This document shows positions 32,263 through 41,286 of a stretch of DNA of 64,000 nucleotides, piece after piece. The notes beneath the pieces are model-generated. The model was given only the letters and a program-made list of their open reading frames with translations, made no database searches and had not been told where the DNA came from. The stretch comes from Mycobacterium sp. D16R12. Its GTDB lineage: Bacteria; Actinomycetota; Actinomycetes; Mycobacteriales; Mycobacteriaceae. The DNA lies in contig NZ_MAFC01000002.1 in the NCBI RefSeq assembly GCF_002013465.1, positions 310,001-374,000 on the forward strand, in the 5' to 3' direction. Positions within the stretch are counted from its first letter, which is position 1. Each line of letters opens with the position of its first letter. Position numbers and translations under genes: made by a program.

Positions 32263-33392
32263 CAGCGGTTACCCCGATTCTCAAGTGCCGTAACGAACTG
32301 ATCGAACAGGTACTCGGCGTCATGCGGACCGGCCGCCGCCTCCGGGTGGTACTGGACCGAGAAGGCCGATCCGTCCAGAAGCCGGATCCCTTCCACCGTG
32401 CCATCGTTGGCGCAGGTGTGGCTGACCTCGGCGCGACCGAACGGCGTGTCGAACTGCTCGCCTGCTTCACCTTCGAGGGCGAAGCCGTGGTTCTGCGCGG
32501 TGATCGCGACTCGACCGGTCGAGTGGTCGATGACCGGGATGTTGATGCCGCGATGTCCGAAGGTCATCTTGTAGGTGGACCGACCCAGTGCCCGGCCCAG
32601 CAGCTGATTGCCGAAACAGATGCCGAACAAGGGGATCTTCTGCTCTAGCACCGCACGCGTCACCGCCACCACATGGTCGGCGGTGGCCGGATCGCCCGGC
32701 CCGTTGGACAGGAACACACCGTCGGGTGCCAGCCCGAGCAGCTCCTCCGGGCTGATGGACGAGGGCACCACCTGCACGCGGACACCGCGTCGCGTGAAGT
32801 TGCGCGGGGTGTTGGTCTTGATGCCCAGGTCCAACGCCGCGACGGTGAACCGATGGGCGCCATCGGGTTCCACGATGTAGGTGTCATCGGTGCTTACTTC
32901 GCCGGCCAGATCCGCACCGAGCATGGCGGGTTGGCCGTTGACGCGCGAGAGCAGGAAGTCGGTCGGTGCATCGGCAACGGTCCCGCTGAAGATGCCCGCC
33001 TTCATCGACCCGCGAGTGCGCAGGTGACGGACGACGGCGCGGGTGTCGATTCCGGCGATCCCGACGACATGCTGCTTCTTGAGGGCATCGTCGAGGGAAC
33101 CCGTGGCCCGCCAATTCGATACCCGATTGGAGGGATCGCGCACCGCATACCCGGCAACCCAAATCTTCCCGCCGCGGCTCTCGTCGTCCTCGTCGTTCCA
33201 CCCGGTGTTGCCGATCTGCGGCGCGGTCGCCACCACGATCTGCCGGTGATAGCTCGGGTCCGTCAGGGTCTCTTGGTAACCCGACATGGCCGTGCAGAAC
33301 ACCGCCTCGCCGAGGGTTTCACCCACCGCACCGAACGGCTTACCGGTGAACACCCGCCCGTCTTCGAGAACGAGCACCGCCTTGTCACTCAT
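32262..33392 (-). CDS. carA: Carbamoyl-phosphate synthase small subunit (glutaminase)
   Basis: 376 residues. The N-terminal CarA domain ([35 protein letters not shown], partly listed) is followed by a class I glutamine amidotransferase domain with the nucleophile Cys in [10 protein letters not shown] and the His/Glu pair in [11 protein letters not shown]. It hydrolyses glutamine and channels ammonia to CarB. ATG 33392 overlaps the stop of the upstream membrane-protein gene (ATGA) and has GGAAGCAGG upstream. Confidence 0.97.
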
Positions 33393-33886
33393 GACGCCTG
33401 CTTCCATTCCTCGTATTCGCTTCGCGGTCGTGCCAAAAATCCGGTGTCGATCTCGACGCCCGAGGGCAGCCGCCACCGAATCGCGAGAATTCCATTGTGG
33501 GTAAGTACCTTGCCCGCCAGCGCCTTTGCCGTGCGGATCTCGGTGATGACATCCGCGGGTATCCAGATGTCTGCGGTTCCGCTGCGCTCCAGCAGGACTC
33601 CGCCGGTGTATCGAGTCACGGTGGCGCTCGCCCGGTAGCCCAAGTCGCCCACCGCGATCCGGTCTTGCCAGTCCGGTGCGATGGTACTGCCGACGTAGAG
33701 ACCCTCCGCGGGTTCGATGACGATGTCGCCGCGCTCGGCGGGCACTACGGGTAGCTCCCCGACGGTGTCGGCCTGGCGCTGCGCGCGTGCGCGCCAGCCG
33801 CGCCACATCAGTCGGAAGAGCAGCACGGACAAGGTGAGGGAGGCACCGGCCATGATGAGCGCGCCGACGAAGTCTCCGTGGTTCAC
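33389..33886 (-). CDS. Membrane-anchored protein of the pyr operon (Rv1382-like), function unknown
   Basis: 165 residues from GTG 33886, which overlaps the pyrC stop (GTGA). One N-terminal membrane helix ([23 protein letters not shown], residues ~5-27) is followed by a basic stretch and a soluble beta-rich domain ([35 protein letters not shown]). The same small gene sits between pyrC and carA in M. tuberculosis (Rv1382, which I recall as the same length), so the linkage is conserved though no pyrimidine role is known. It may simply be carried by the operon. Confidence 0.8.
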   Translation of the reverse strand: MNHGDFVGALIMAGASLTLSVLLFRLMWRGWRARAQRQADTVGELPVVPAERGDIVIEPAEGLYVGSTIAPDWQDRIAVGDLGYRASATVTRYTGGVLLERSGTADIWIPADVITEIRTAKALAGKVLTHNGILAIRWRLPSGVEIDTGFLARPRSEYEEWKQAS

Positions 33887-35184
33887 AGCGTCACCTTGCC
33901 GTCCCGGGCGGTGACCCGCCCACGCAGCAGCGTGGCAGTCACGGTGGCAGGCAACGTCATCGATTCGAATGGGGTGTTGGCCGACTTGCTGGCCAGCCCA
34001 TCGCCACTGACGGTCCAAGTCGCATCGGGGTCAACGATCGCGAGGTTGGCGGGTTCGCCGACAGCCAGCGGACGCCCCTGATCGGGCAGACCCACGATCT
34101 GCGCCGGACGCTCGCTCATCACCCTGGCGATATCGCGCCAGGTCAGCAATCCCGGCTTCACCATGGTCTCGACAACCACGGACAACGCGGTCTGCAAACC
34201 GAGCATGCCCGGGCGGGCCGCGGCGAACTCACAACATTTCTCGTGATCGGCGTGCGGTGCGTGATCAGTTGCCACACAGTCGATCACGCCATCGGCGAGG
34301 GCCTGACGCAGCGCTTCGGCGTCGGTTGACTCCCGCAACGGCGGGTTCACGCGGTACACACCGTCGTACGAGGCGAGCCGGCTGTCATCCAGCAGCAGGT
34401 GATGCGGCGTCACCTCGGCGGTGATGGAAATTCCTTGCCCCTTTGCCCATTTGAGCAACTCGACGGTGCCCGCGGTGGACGCGTGACAGATGTGCACCGG
34501 GGCGCCGGTATCGCGGGACAAAATCGCATCCCGCGCGACGATGGATTCCTCAGCGGCGCGGGGCCATCCGGTCAGGCCCAGCTTGGCCGCGTGGGCACCC
34601 TCATGCGCCACCGAACCGACGGTCAGCCGCGGTTCCTCGGCATGCTGGGCGATGAGCACACCGAGGCCCTTGGCGTACTCCAGCGCACGTCGCATCACCA
34701 GCGGATCGTGCACACACTTACCGTCATCGGAGAACATCCGTACCCGGCCCGCGCCGCGCGCCATCATCGCCATCTCGGTGAGTTGCTTGCCCTCGAGCCC
34801 GACGGTGACGGCGCCTACCGGGTGTACGTCGACAAGCCCCACCTGTTGTCCGCGCTGCCACACGTGATCGGTCACCACAGGGCTATCCGCCACCGGGTTG
34901 GTGTTGGCCATCGCGAAGACGGCGGTATAGCCACCCAAAGCTGCTGCCGCCGAACCGGAATCGATGGTCTCGGTGTCTTCACGGCCCGGCTCGCGCAGGT
35001 GTGTGTGCAAGTCGACAAATCCGGGCAGCAGCACCTGACCGGGCGCTTCGATGGCCGTGTCGACCTCGGTCTCGATACCCGGCCCAATACCGGCCTCGAT
35101 GCGGGTGATCTGCCCGCCCTCGACGAGGACGTCAACCTGCTCGCCCTCGCCGTACAGCAGTACGCCCTTGATCAAGACACTCAT
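33883..35184 (-). CDS. pyrC: Dihydroorotase
   Basis: 433 residues. Amidohydrolase with zinc ligands in [10 protein letters not shown], the loop MFSDDGKCV, His in AQHAEEPRL and CHASTAG, and Asp in [12 protein letters not shown]. It cyclises carbamoyl-aspartate to dihydroorotate. The ATG at 35184 overlaps the pyrB stop (ATGA). The Asp in the FSDDGK loop takes the place of the carbamylated Lys seen in other dihydroorotases, as is usual in type I bacterial enzymes; that comparison is from memory. Confidence 0.95.
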   Translation of the reverse strand: MSVLIKGVLLYGEGEQVDVLVEGGQITRIEAGIGPGIETEVDTAIEAPGQVLLPGFVDLHTHLREPGREDTETIDSGSAAAALGGYTAVFAMANTNPVADSPVVTDHVWQRGQQVGLVDVHPVGAVTVGLEGKQLTEMAMMARGAGRVRMFSDDGKCVHDPLVMRRALEYAKGLGVLIAQHAEEPRLTVGSVAHEGAHAAKLGLTGWPRAAEESIVARDAILSRDTGAPVHICHASTAGTVELLKWAKGQGISITAEVTPHHLLLDDSRLASYDGVYRVNPPLRESTDAEALRQALADGVIDCVATDHAPHADHEKCCEFAAARPGMLGLQTALSVVVETMVKPGLLTWRDIARVMSERPAQIVGLPDQGRPLAVGEPANLAIVDPDATWTVSGDGLASKSANTPFESMTLPATVTATLLRGRVTARDGKVTL

Positions 35185-36158
35185 GCGGGCACCGCCTCAT
35201 CGGAGCCGTCGCCTCTTCGCGCAAGCGGCTCATCGGAGCCGACCAGTAGATGGAACAGCACGGCCATACGAATATGCACTCCATTCGATACCTGTTGCAG
35301 AACAGCGGATTGCGAAGAATCAGCCACCGACGAAGCGATTTCCATACCGCGCAGCATCGGCCCGGGATGCAGCACCACCGCGTGTTCGGGAAGGAGCCGC
35401 CGTCGGGCCTCGGACAAGCCGTACAGCACCGAGTACTCGCGCGCCGACGGGAAGAAACCACCGGTCATACGTTCAGCCTGCACCCGCAACATAAGCACCG
35501 CGTCGGCCCCGGGCAGCTCGGCATCCAAGTCATGGGTGACCGTCACCGGCCAGGTCTCAATACCCACAGGCAGCAGCGTGGGTGGTGCTACCAGCACCAC
35601 CTCCGCACCGAATGTGCTGAGCAGCAAGGCGTTCGATCGAGCAACTCGACTGTGCAGGATGTCCCCCACAATCACGACGCGACGCCCCTCAAGGCCGCCC
35701 AGCCGCTGACGGATGGTAAGCGCATCAAGCAGCGCCTGGGTGGGGTGCTCATGGGTACCGTCACCGGCGTTGATGACCGCGGGGCCGCCCTCACCTTCGG
35801 CGGTCCACTGGGCCAGCTGGGCGGCAACGCCCGAAGCCGGGTGACGGACGATCAACGCATCGGCACCGATGGCACGCAAGGTCAAAGCGGTGTCGCGCAG
35901 CGACTCACCCTTGGCCACAGAGGAACCCGACGCGCTGACGTTGATGACGTCGGCGCTCATCCACTTGCCCGCGACCTCAAAAGAAACTCTTGTCCGCGTG
36001 GAGTTCTCATAGAACATCGTGATGATGGTGCGCCCGCGCAGGGTCGGCAGCTTTTTGACCTCGCGCCCCGCCAGGGCCTGCAGGAACCGGTCGGCATCAT
36101 CGAGGATGGCAGTGGCCTCGTCGCGGGTCAGGTCGGCTGCGGACAGCAGGTGCTTCAC
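35181..36158 (-). CDS. pyrB: Aspartate carbamoyltransferase catalytic subunit
   Basis: 325 residues. Carbamoyl-phosphate site FYENSTRTR (~50-58), [23 protein letters not shown] and the aspartate-binding LRVQAERM. It condenses carbamoyl phosphate and aspartate. GTG 36158 overlaps the pyrR stop (GTGA). The natural end of the family is near VLFHLLVG. After it the protein carries a repeat-derived tail [19 protein letters not shown], in which an 11-residue unit is partly duplicated. No regulatory PyrI is expected in actinobacteria and none is present. Confidence 0.95.
   Translation of the reverse strand: MKHLLSAADLTRDEATAILDDADRFLQALAGREVKKLPTLRGRTIITMFYENSTRTRVSFEVAGKWMSADVINVSASGSSVAKGESLRDTALTLRAIGADALIVRHPASGVAAQLAQWTAEGEGGPAVINAGDGTHEHPTQALLDALTIRQRLGGLEGRRVVIVGDILHSRVARSNALLLSTFGAEVVLVAPPTLLPVGIETWPVTVTHDLDAELPGADAVLMLRVQAERMTGGFFPSAREYSVLYGLSEARRRLLPEHAVVLHPGPMLRGMEIASSVADSSQSAVLQQVSNGVHIRMAVLFHLLVGSDEPLARRGDGSDEAVPA
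35196..35241 (-). repeat. Dispersed repeat with partial 33-bp tandem duplication at the pyrB 3' end
   Basis: The + strand has a repeat core at 35212-35234, flanked by two perfect copies of CTCATCGGAGCCG at 35196-35208 and 35229-35241. The copies are 33 bases apart, the same period as the carB-pyrF array. It is translated in frame as the tail of PyrB. Confidence 0.85.
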
Positions 36159-36730
36159 GAGGCCGCCCCCTCTCCGCTGTTGATCACCACGGAGTCGCGG
36201 CCGTCATGTTCGGTCAGCAGAACCTTGACGTCTTCGGAACGTGCGGTCGGCACGTTCTTGCCCACGTAATCGGCACGCAACGGCAGCTCGCGGTGGCCGC
36301 GATCGACCAGCACCGCCAGCTGCACCGCACGGGGCCGGCCCAGGTCGCGCAGCGCGTCGAGGGCCGAGCGCACGGTGCGCCCGGAGAACAACACGTCGTC
36401 AACCAGGACAACCAGCGCACCATCCACCCCGCCCTCGGGAATGGAGGTGCGTTCGAGCGGGCGGTGCGGTTTGTTGCGCAGATCGTCGCGGTAGAGCGTG
36501 ATGTCCAGGAATCCGGCGGGCACCTCGACACCGGAGAACTCGGTGATGTGGGCGGCCAGTCGCTTGGCGAGGGTGGCACCGCGCGTGGGGATCCCGACCA
36601 ATACGACGCGTGGTGCGTCACCGGAATCGGAAAGCGCGGTCTTCTCGATGATTTGATGCGCGATGCGCGAGATGGTCCTGCCGACATCTGCGGCGGACAA
36701 CAGTTCGCGTCCCTCTGGTAATACGCCCAC
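36155..36730 (-). CDS. pyrR: PyrR, pyrimidine operon regulator/uracil phosphoribosyltransferase
   Basis: 191 residues from GTG 36730, 12 bases after AAGGAGG (36743-36749). An upstream in-frame GTG at 36760 would place the ribosome site inside the gene and is rejected. Motifs: [45 protein letters not shown] and the PRPP loop [18 protein letters not shown]. PyrR binds UMP/PRPP and RNA. In M. smegmatis PyrR has been reported to repress translation of its own leader, and the matching hairpin is present just upstream. First gene of pyrR-B-C-x-carA-carB-pyrF. Confidence 0.94.
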   Translation of the reverse strand: MGVLPEGRELLSAADVGRTISRIAHQIIEKTALSDSGDAPRVVLVGIPTRGATLAKRLAAHITEFSGVEVPAGFLDITLYRDDLRNKPHRPLERTSIPEGGVDGALVVLVDDVLFSGRTVRSALDALRDLGRPRAVQLAVLVDRGHRELPLRADYVGKNVPTARSEDVKVLLTEHDGRDSVVINSGEGAAS

Positions 36731-36750
36731 GCTTACGCGAGACCTCCTTC

Positions 36751-36768
36751 TCCGCCTCACTGGACGGA
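36751..36768 (-). promoter_or_regulatory. PyrR-binding hairpin in the pyr operon leader
   Basis: On the minus strand TCCG-TCCAGTGAGG-CGGA: the loop matches the PyrR-binding consensus UCCNGNGAGG, closed by a UCCG/CGGA stem. It lies one base upstream of the pyrR ribosome-binding site AAGGAGG, so bound PyrR would hide the site. No terminator or antiterminator pair is visible, which favours translational repression over attenuation. Confidence 0.8.
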
Positions 36769-36797
36769 TCGTTAAAGGATGTCACTTATCGCGAAGG

Positions 36798-36806
36798 ATC
36801 TTAGCA
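36798..36806 (-). promoter_or_regulatory. Extended -10 promoter (TGC-TAAGAT) of the pyr operon
   Basis: Minus strand TGCTAAGAT: an extended TGN motif joined to a TANNNT hexamer. Transcription would start near 36790 and give a leader of about 60 bases that contains the PyrR hairpin. No clear -35 is present, as expected for an extended -10. Confidence 0.6.
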
Positions 36807-36844
36807 TCCGGGCACCCGACGGCCTCGACTGACAGGATGGAGTC

Positions 36845-38065
36845 ATGCCCGAGTCCGACGACACGTTTGATGCAGCTCTCGCTCCTATTCGCGCCGCGGT
36901 CAATGACCGCATTCTGGCCGGAGCGGTAACGCTGGTGTGGCAGGGCGGGCAGCTCAAGCACCTGGGCGCCGTCGGCTATCGCGACGTCGACGCCGGTTTG
37001 CAGATGGCCGACAACACCATTTTCCGCATCGCGTCCATGACAAAGCCGGTGATCAGTGCGGCCGCCATGACTCTTGTTGACGACGGCACGATCCGGCTGA
37101 ACGACCCGATCACCACCTGGCTGCCGGAGTTCGCCCAGATGCGGGTGCTCACAGATCCGGAGGGTCCGCTGGATGACACATTCCGGGCACCACGCACCAT
37201 CACCGTTGAAGACCTGTTGACACACCGCAGTGGGCTGACCTACGACTTCATCGCGACCGGACCAATAGCGAAGGCCTACCAGCCCCTGCACACCGCGGCG
37301 TTCAGCGAGCCCGACGAGTGGATCGGGGCCATCGCCGCGCTGCCGCTGATGTACCCACCAGGGGAACGCTTCCACTACAGCCATTCCACCGATGTGCTCG
37401 GCTTACTCATCGCACGCGCGGCCGGGCTGCCGCTGAACGAGCTGTTGCGTCAACGAATCCTCGATCCGTTGGGCATGTCCGATACCGATTTCTTCGTTCC
37501 CGAACGCAAGGCGAGCCGATTGGCACGCCTGTACGGCCTCGGAGATGACGACCAGATCGTGGTGGCCGACCGCGGCTATCTCACCTCAATGCCTACGTCA
37601 GCACCGGCGCTGTGCCGCGGCGGCGGCGCGCTCGCGAGCACCGCGCACGACTACCTCACCTTCGCGCGGGCACTGCTCGGCGGCGGCCAGGCCGACGGAG
37701 TGCGCATCCTTTCCCCCGAATCGACCGCCGCGTTGCGCACCAACCGCCTCACCCCGGCCCAGCGGAAACTGCCGTCCTTCGGCCTGCCGTACTGGACCGG
37801 ACGCGGTTTCGGCCTTGGACTGTCTGTCGTGCTTGATCCGAACGAGGCCGCACTGTTCGGTCCGGGCGGCGCTGGCACCTTCGGCTGGCCGGGGGCATTC
37901 GGCACCTGGTGGCACGCCGACCCGAAGGCCGACGCGATCCTGATGTTCCTGCCGCAGTGGCGCATGCCGGAACTGGATCCCAAGGCCGCCCTGGCGCGCA
38001 CATCCACGCTGCGACTGCAGCTGTTACATGTTCAGTTCGCGCAGGCCGTGTACGCCGCGCTCTAG
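36845..38065 (+). CDS. Beta-lactamase-fold serine hydrolase (class C/esterase family)
   Basis: 406 residues. ATG 36845 follows GGATGGAG. The SxxK motif is SMTK (about residues 64-67), the YxN position reads YSH (in FHYSHSTD), and the third motif region reads FGPGGAGTFGWPG. Others are LTHRSGLTYDF and YPPGERFHYS. No signal peptide, so it is cytoplasmic. Such proteins are mostly esterases or D-amino-acid peptidases; the missing Asn in YxN and missing KTG argue against a true beta-lactamase. Several Lip-named paralogues exist in mycobacteria; I cannot assign one. Confidence 0.85.
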   Translation: MPESDDTFDAALAPIRAAVNDRILAGAVTLVWQGGQLKHLGAVGYRDVDAGLQMADNTIFRIASMTKPVISAAAMTLVDDGTIRLNDPITTWLPEFAQMRVLTDPEGPLDDTFRAPRTITVEDLLTHRSGLTYDFIATGPIAKAYQPLHTAAFSEPDEWIGAIAALPLMYPPGERFHYSHSTDVLGLLIARAAGLPLNELLRQRILDPLGMSDTDFFVPERKASRLARLYGLGDDDQIVVADRGYLTSMPTSAPALCRGGGALASTAHDYLTFARALLGGGQADGVRILSPESTAALRTNRLTPAQRKLPSFGLPYWTGRGFGLGLSVVLDPNEAALFGPGGAGTFGWPGAFGTWWHADPKADAILMFLPQWRMPELDPKAALARTSTLRLQLLHVQFAQAVYAAL

Positions 38066-38168
38066 CCGCCACACAGCCGAGGTGCGCATGGAGCAGTCAG
38101 CCTGCCGGGCTCCTGACGAACGTGGCGAGATTCTGCGCACCGCCATCCTTGAACCTCCTAGTGTGTGG

Positions 38169-38717
38169 TCAGCGGGTCTGACGGGACAATGCCCTCGCAA
38201 ACTCGATGAGCCTGTTCATCTGTGCCACACCTTGATTCGAGTATTTTGAGAAACGGAAGTCCTCGACGCTGTGCCGATGCTCTTCTAACGATGTCTTCAC
38301 ACTCCGGTAGGTCGTCGACGTGTAGACCGTCACGTGGACCGCGGTGAGAACCCGTGATCCATCCGCCTCCACGTCGTACTCGGTAACCAGCGACTGATCG
38401 CTGATTTCCGAGAGCGGGAAGGTACGCATCGTCACCGACAGTGTCGGGTGTGGAGCGCGCCCCCCATGCCCAGCACAGTGTCCGTCCTTACCGAACCACA
38501 GGATCATGCGGCCACCTTCGACCAATGCCACTTCGCACCAATGCATCTCGCCCGAGTCGTGCGTCTCGGTACCTCGGCTCAGCACGAACGCAGACACCCG
38601 CTCGAAGTCGACGACACCACGCAGCTGGTCGATCACCAAGTCTGCGTTCGGGGTGAATACCTCAACGGCGCTCTCCAGCCGCGGCAAGGTCGCCCAATCT
38701 GCACCGGGATCAAACAT
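38169..38717 (-). CDS. Hypothetical protein paralogous to the C-terminal half of its DUF4259 neighbour
   Basis: 182 residues from ATG 38717, whose first eight bases overlap the end of the upstream gene. The framework LRGVVDFERVSAFVLSR ... WCEVALVEGGRMILWFGKDG ... TMRTFPLSEISDQSLVTEYD ... VEDFRFSK ... GVAQMNRLIEFARAL parallels residues ~175-305 of that neighbour (VVNLSNVRVFTLDR ... WQEVALVDGRRLVMWHGEDK ... TVRTVPLSAITGQELRTTYQD ... VDDFYFAK ... GLAQMERLLQFGRAV). No catalytic motif or signal is seen. It looks like a duplicated accessory domain, perhaps an immunity-type or regulatory protein; function unknown. Confidence 0.75.
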   Translation of the reverse strand: MFDPGADWATLPRLESAVEVFTPNADLVIDQLRGVVDFERVSAFVLSRGTETHDSGEMHWCEVALVEGGRMILWFGKDGHCAGHGGRAPHPTLSVTMRTFPLSEISDQSLVTEYDVEADGSRVLTAVHVTVYTSTTYRSVKTSLEEHRHSVEDFRFSKYSNQGVAQMNRLIEFARALSRQTR

Positions 38718-39636
38718 GTTGAGCCACCGCCCGTCCGAATTGCAGGAGCCGTTCCATCTGTGCGAGTCCACCGTCGACGATCGACTTGGCGAAATAGAAG
38801 TCGTCGACCTCCCATTCCGTCTCCGAAATTGAGACGGCACGCGTCTTGTCCGGTATCGCCGTGGATAACCAGAGTTCGACGGCCAACAACGAGCGCACGC
38901 CGTCAATGTCCTGGTACGTGGTACGCAACTCTTGCCCCGTGATGGCGGACAACGGGACCGTGCGAACCGTCGAGGTGAATTCCACGGAGTCGAACCGTCC
39001 GGACTTGTCCTCGCCATGCCACATCACGAGACGACGGCCGTCGACAAGCGCCACCTCCTGCCAGAGCCCTCGGGAATCTTCGGTGGGTTCGCGGTCCAGC
39101 GTGAAGACCCGAACATTCGACAGGTTGACGACGGCCGTCAACTCATCAAGGGCCACATCGGGATCGCGGAGCGCGATGGCAGCTGCCTCGAGCAGCCCCG
39201 GATAGGGGGCCCAGTCGTGATAATCCGGTGCGCCGATTCCACGCAGGGAGGTATCGACAGCACCGACGAGGGCACGCCACTGGCTCGCATCGCCGTCCTC
39301 CCAGAGGTCCGCCAGTTCACTGCCGGTCCCGGTCACTCGCGTGATCGCCGCACTCGCCAGTAGTCCGAGTGCATGGGCCTGGGTTTGCTTGACACGAATG
39401 TCGGCAACCTCTTCGGACCAGGACATCACCACCGGATCCACCGAGTCTGAGCATAAGATAGCAACTACAGTAGCGGCGGCGACGGCCGAAGCACCCTCGG
39501 GCGCCTCGACATACTCGCCGGTCGCCAGTCGTAGATATCGAGCCAGTTCCAGCTCGGTATCATCGCTCTCCTTCAGACCACTCAGAAAGTCTGCGGCATC
39601 GTCGTTGTCAAACGGCCCTTCACCCCACGTACCCAT
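38710..39636 (-). CDS. DUF4259-domain protein with C-terminal duplicated domain
   Basis: 308 residues. ATG 39636 gives the DUF4259 opening MGTWGEGPFDNDDAADFLSGL. The N-terminal ~135 residues match that domain (WSEEVADIRVKQTQAHALGLLASAAI, LADLWEDGD). The C-terminal half is homologous to the next gene downstream. Both are probably cytoplasmic. DUF4259 proteins are of unknown function. The pair sits where the Rv1379-like block meets the Rv2533-like block, and looks slightly less GC-rich than the flanking genes by eye, so horizontal acquisition is possible. Confidence 0.78.
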   Translation of the reverse strand: MGTWGEGPFDNDDAADFLSGLKESDDTELELARYLRLATGEYVEAPEGASAVAAATVVAILCSDSVDPVVMSWSEEVADIRVKQTQAHALGLLASAAITRVTGTGSELADLWEDGDASQWRALVGAVDTSLRGIGAPDYHDWAPYPGLLEAAAIALRDPDVALDELTAVVNLSNVRVFTLDREPTEDSRGLWQEVALVDGRRLVMWHGEDKSGRFDSVEFTSTVRTVPLSAITGQELRTTYQDIDGVRSLLAVELWLSTAIPDKTRAVSISETEWEVDDFYFAKSIVDGGLAQMERLLQFGRAVAQHV

Positions 39637-39778
39637 ACAGCTAATCGTGTCAGAACACCGCTCATCATGCATTCCGAGGCGGGACCCCTGCCCTGATCCG
39701 GTAATTTTTTGGTTGCTTACCTCGTGATCCACGACAGGCCGTTAGGCTCGACCCGTCACCGAGAGAATCGAGACCGCG

Positions 39779-40207
39779 ATGACCGAACCATCGGGCACCG
39801 AGCAGTCATTCAACGAGGCCAACATCGCCGAGTTCCGCGCCAACGGAGGCAAGGTCGGCGGCCAGTTCGAGGGGTTTCCGCTCCTGCTCCTGACCAGCAC
39901 CGGGGCCAAATCGGGCGTCGAACGCGTAAATCCGTTGGCGTACTTCGATATCGACGGCAACGCCTACATCGTGGGCTCGTCGGCGGGCCGGCCGACGAAT
40001 CCCGCCTGGGTGGCGAATCTGCGCGCCAATCCCAGTGTCGAGGTAGAGATCGGCGCCAACCCGAAGTCGAGTGCCACCGCCGTCGAACTACCTCGCGCCG
40101 AGCGGGATCGGGTGTTCGAGATCGTGAAACAGCGCGCTCCCGGATTCGCCGAGTACGAGACGTTGACCGACCGGGTAATTCCGGTGTTCGAGATCCAGCT
40201 CGGCTGA
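39779..40207 (+). CDS. Deazaflavin (F420)-dependent nitroreductase-family protein (Ddn-like)
   Basis: 142 residues, a full small split-barrel protein. Motifs: EFRANGGKVGGQFEGFPLLLLTSTGAKSGVERVNPL (cofactor region), VGSSAGRPTNPAWVANLRANPSVEVEIG, and a C-terminal FAEYETLTDRVIPVFEIQ. This family (PF04075) binds F420 in mycobacteria; Ddn activates pretomanid and reduces quinones. ATG 39779 is preceded by GAGAGA at a long distance. Its TGA is one base from the convergent nusB stop. Confidence 0.9.
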   Translation: MTEPSGTEQSFNEANIAEFRANGGKVGGQFEGFPLLLLTSTGAKSGVERVNPLAYFDIDGNAYIVGSSAGRPTNPAWVANLRANPSVEVEIGANPKSSATAVELPRAERDRVFEIVKQRAPGFAEYETLTDRVIPVFEIQLG

Positions 40208-40208
40208 A

Positions 40209-40694
40209 CTACTCCGCAGAACTGGAGGCCGAACCGCCCCGAATATGCGGGGTCACCAGCATGAGCTGCCCCAAAACGCCGTTCACGAAGGCCGGCGAGT
40301 CATCGGTCGAGAGCTGTTTGGCAAGCTCGACCGCCTCGTCGACGGCGACCACCTCGGGTACGTCCTCGGCATGCAGCAGCTCCCACACCGCGACCCGCAT
40401 GATCGCGCGATCCACTGCGGGCAGTCGGGCCAATGTCCAACCCTGCAGGTGCGAAGCGATCAGCTCGTCGATATGGACCGCATGCTCGGTGACTCCATGC
40501 GCGACAGTCACCGTGTAGGGATTCAGTGGTTCCACGTCCGACTTCGACTCCGCCAAGGCTCGACGCTCGTCGGCCACCGCGGCGGCCGTCATATCCCGCG
40601 CCTCGGCCTCGAACAGCAGGTCCACTGCCCTCTTGCGCGCCTTGCGACGGCCTCCCTTGGCAGCGGGCCGGCCGGTCGAGCCGGTTTCAGCCAT
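40209..40694 (-). CDS. nusB: Transcription antitermination factor NusB
   Basis: 161 residues. Helical NusB fold: [16 protein letters not shown] at the N-terminus, [57 protein letters not shown] in parts ([25 protein letters not shown]). It binds boxA RNA with NusE for rRNA operon antitermination. ATG 40694 overlaps the efp stop by eight bases. It ends the pepQ-efp-nusB string. Confidence 0.95.
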   Translation of the reverse strand: MAETGSTGRPAAKGGRRKARKRAVDLLFEAEARDMTAAAVADERRALAESKSDVEPLNPYTVTVAHGVTEHAVHIDELIASHLQGWTLARLPAVDRAIMRVAVWELLHAEDVPEVVAVDEAVELAKQLSTDDSPAFVNGVLGQLMLVTPHIRGGSASSSAE

Positions 40695-41250
40695 TCACAC
40701 GGCCGAGGTAGCTGGCGTCACGCGAATCGACCTTCAGGCGGTCACCGGTGTTGATGAACAGCGGAACCTGAATCTCGGCGCCGGTTTCCATGGTGGCCGG
40801 CTTAGTGCCCGCGCTGGAGCGGTCGCCCTGCAGGCCCGGCTCGGTGTGGGTGACCACGAGCTCGACAGTCACCGGAAGCTCGATGTACAGCGCGGCGCCC
40901 TCGTTGAACGCGACCTGCACGGTCATGCCTTCCAGCAAGAAACGCGAGGCGCCGCCGACGAGCTCCGGGGAAAGGTGGTGCTGCTCGAAATCCTGGCTGT
41001 CCATGAACACGAACGAGTCGCCGTCGCGGTACAGATAGGTGTTGTCGCGACGGTCGACGGTCGCGGTCTCGACCTTGACGCCCGCGTTGAAGGTCTTGTC
41101 GACGACCTTGCCCGACAGCACGTTTTTGAGTTTGGTGCGCACGAACGCCGGTCCCTTACCGGGCTTCACGTGCTGGAACTCGGTGATCTGCCACAGCTGA
41201 CCATCGATGTTGAGCACCAGGCCGTTCTTGAAATCGGCGGTTGAAGCCAC
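40687..41250 (-). CDS. efp: Elongation factor P
   Basis: 187 residues. GTG 41250 follows AAGGAG. The three beta-barrel EF-P structure shows [37 protein letters not shown] (loop PGKGPAF at the CCA-facing tip), [21 protein letters not shown] and the C-terminal [23 protein letters not shown]. It relieves ribosome stalling at polyproline. That is relevant here because several exported proteins in the window are proline-rich. Confidence 0.96.
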   Translation of the reverse strand: MASTADFKNGLVLNIDGQLWQITEFQHVKPGKGPAFVRTKLKNVLSGKVVDKTFNAGVKVETATVDRRDNTYLYRDGDSFVFMDSQDFEQHHLSPELVGGASRFLLEGMTVQVAFNEGAALYIELPVTVELVVTHTEPGLQGDRSSAGTKPATMETGAEIQVPLFINTGDRLKVDSRDASYLGRVNG

Positions 41251-41286
41251 AGTCGTCTGTCTCCTTGCGTAACTGTTCAGTACTAC

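Noticed and set aside
36731..36760. GTG 36760 as the pyrR start
   Set aside because: It would put the strong AAGGAGG ribosome site and part of the PyrR hairpin inside the coding region.
36845..38065. True class C beta-lactamase
   Set aside because: No signal peptide, YSH instead of YxN and no KTG; an esterase or peptidase of the same fold is more likely.
38167..38181. GTCAG-CGGGT-CTGAC inverted repeat as terminator between the serine hydrolase and DUF4259 genes
   Set aside because: A five-base stem without a T-run is too weak to call.
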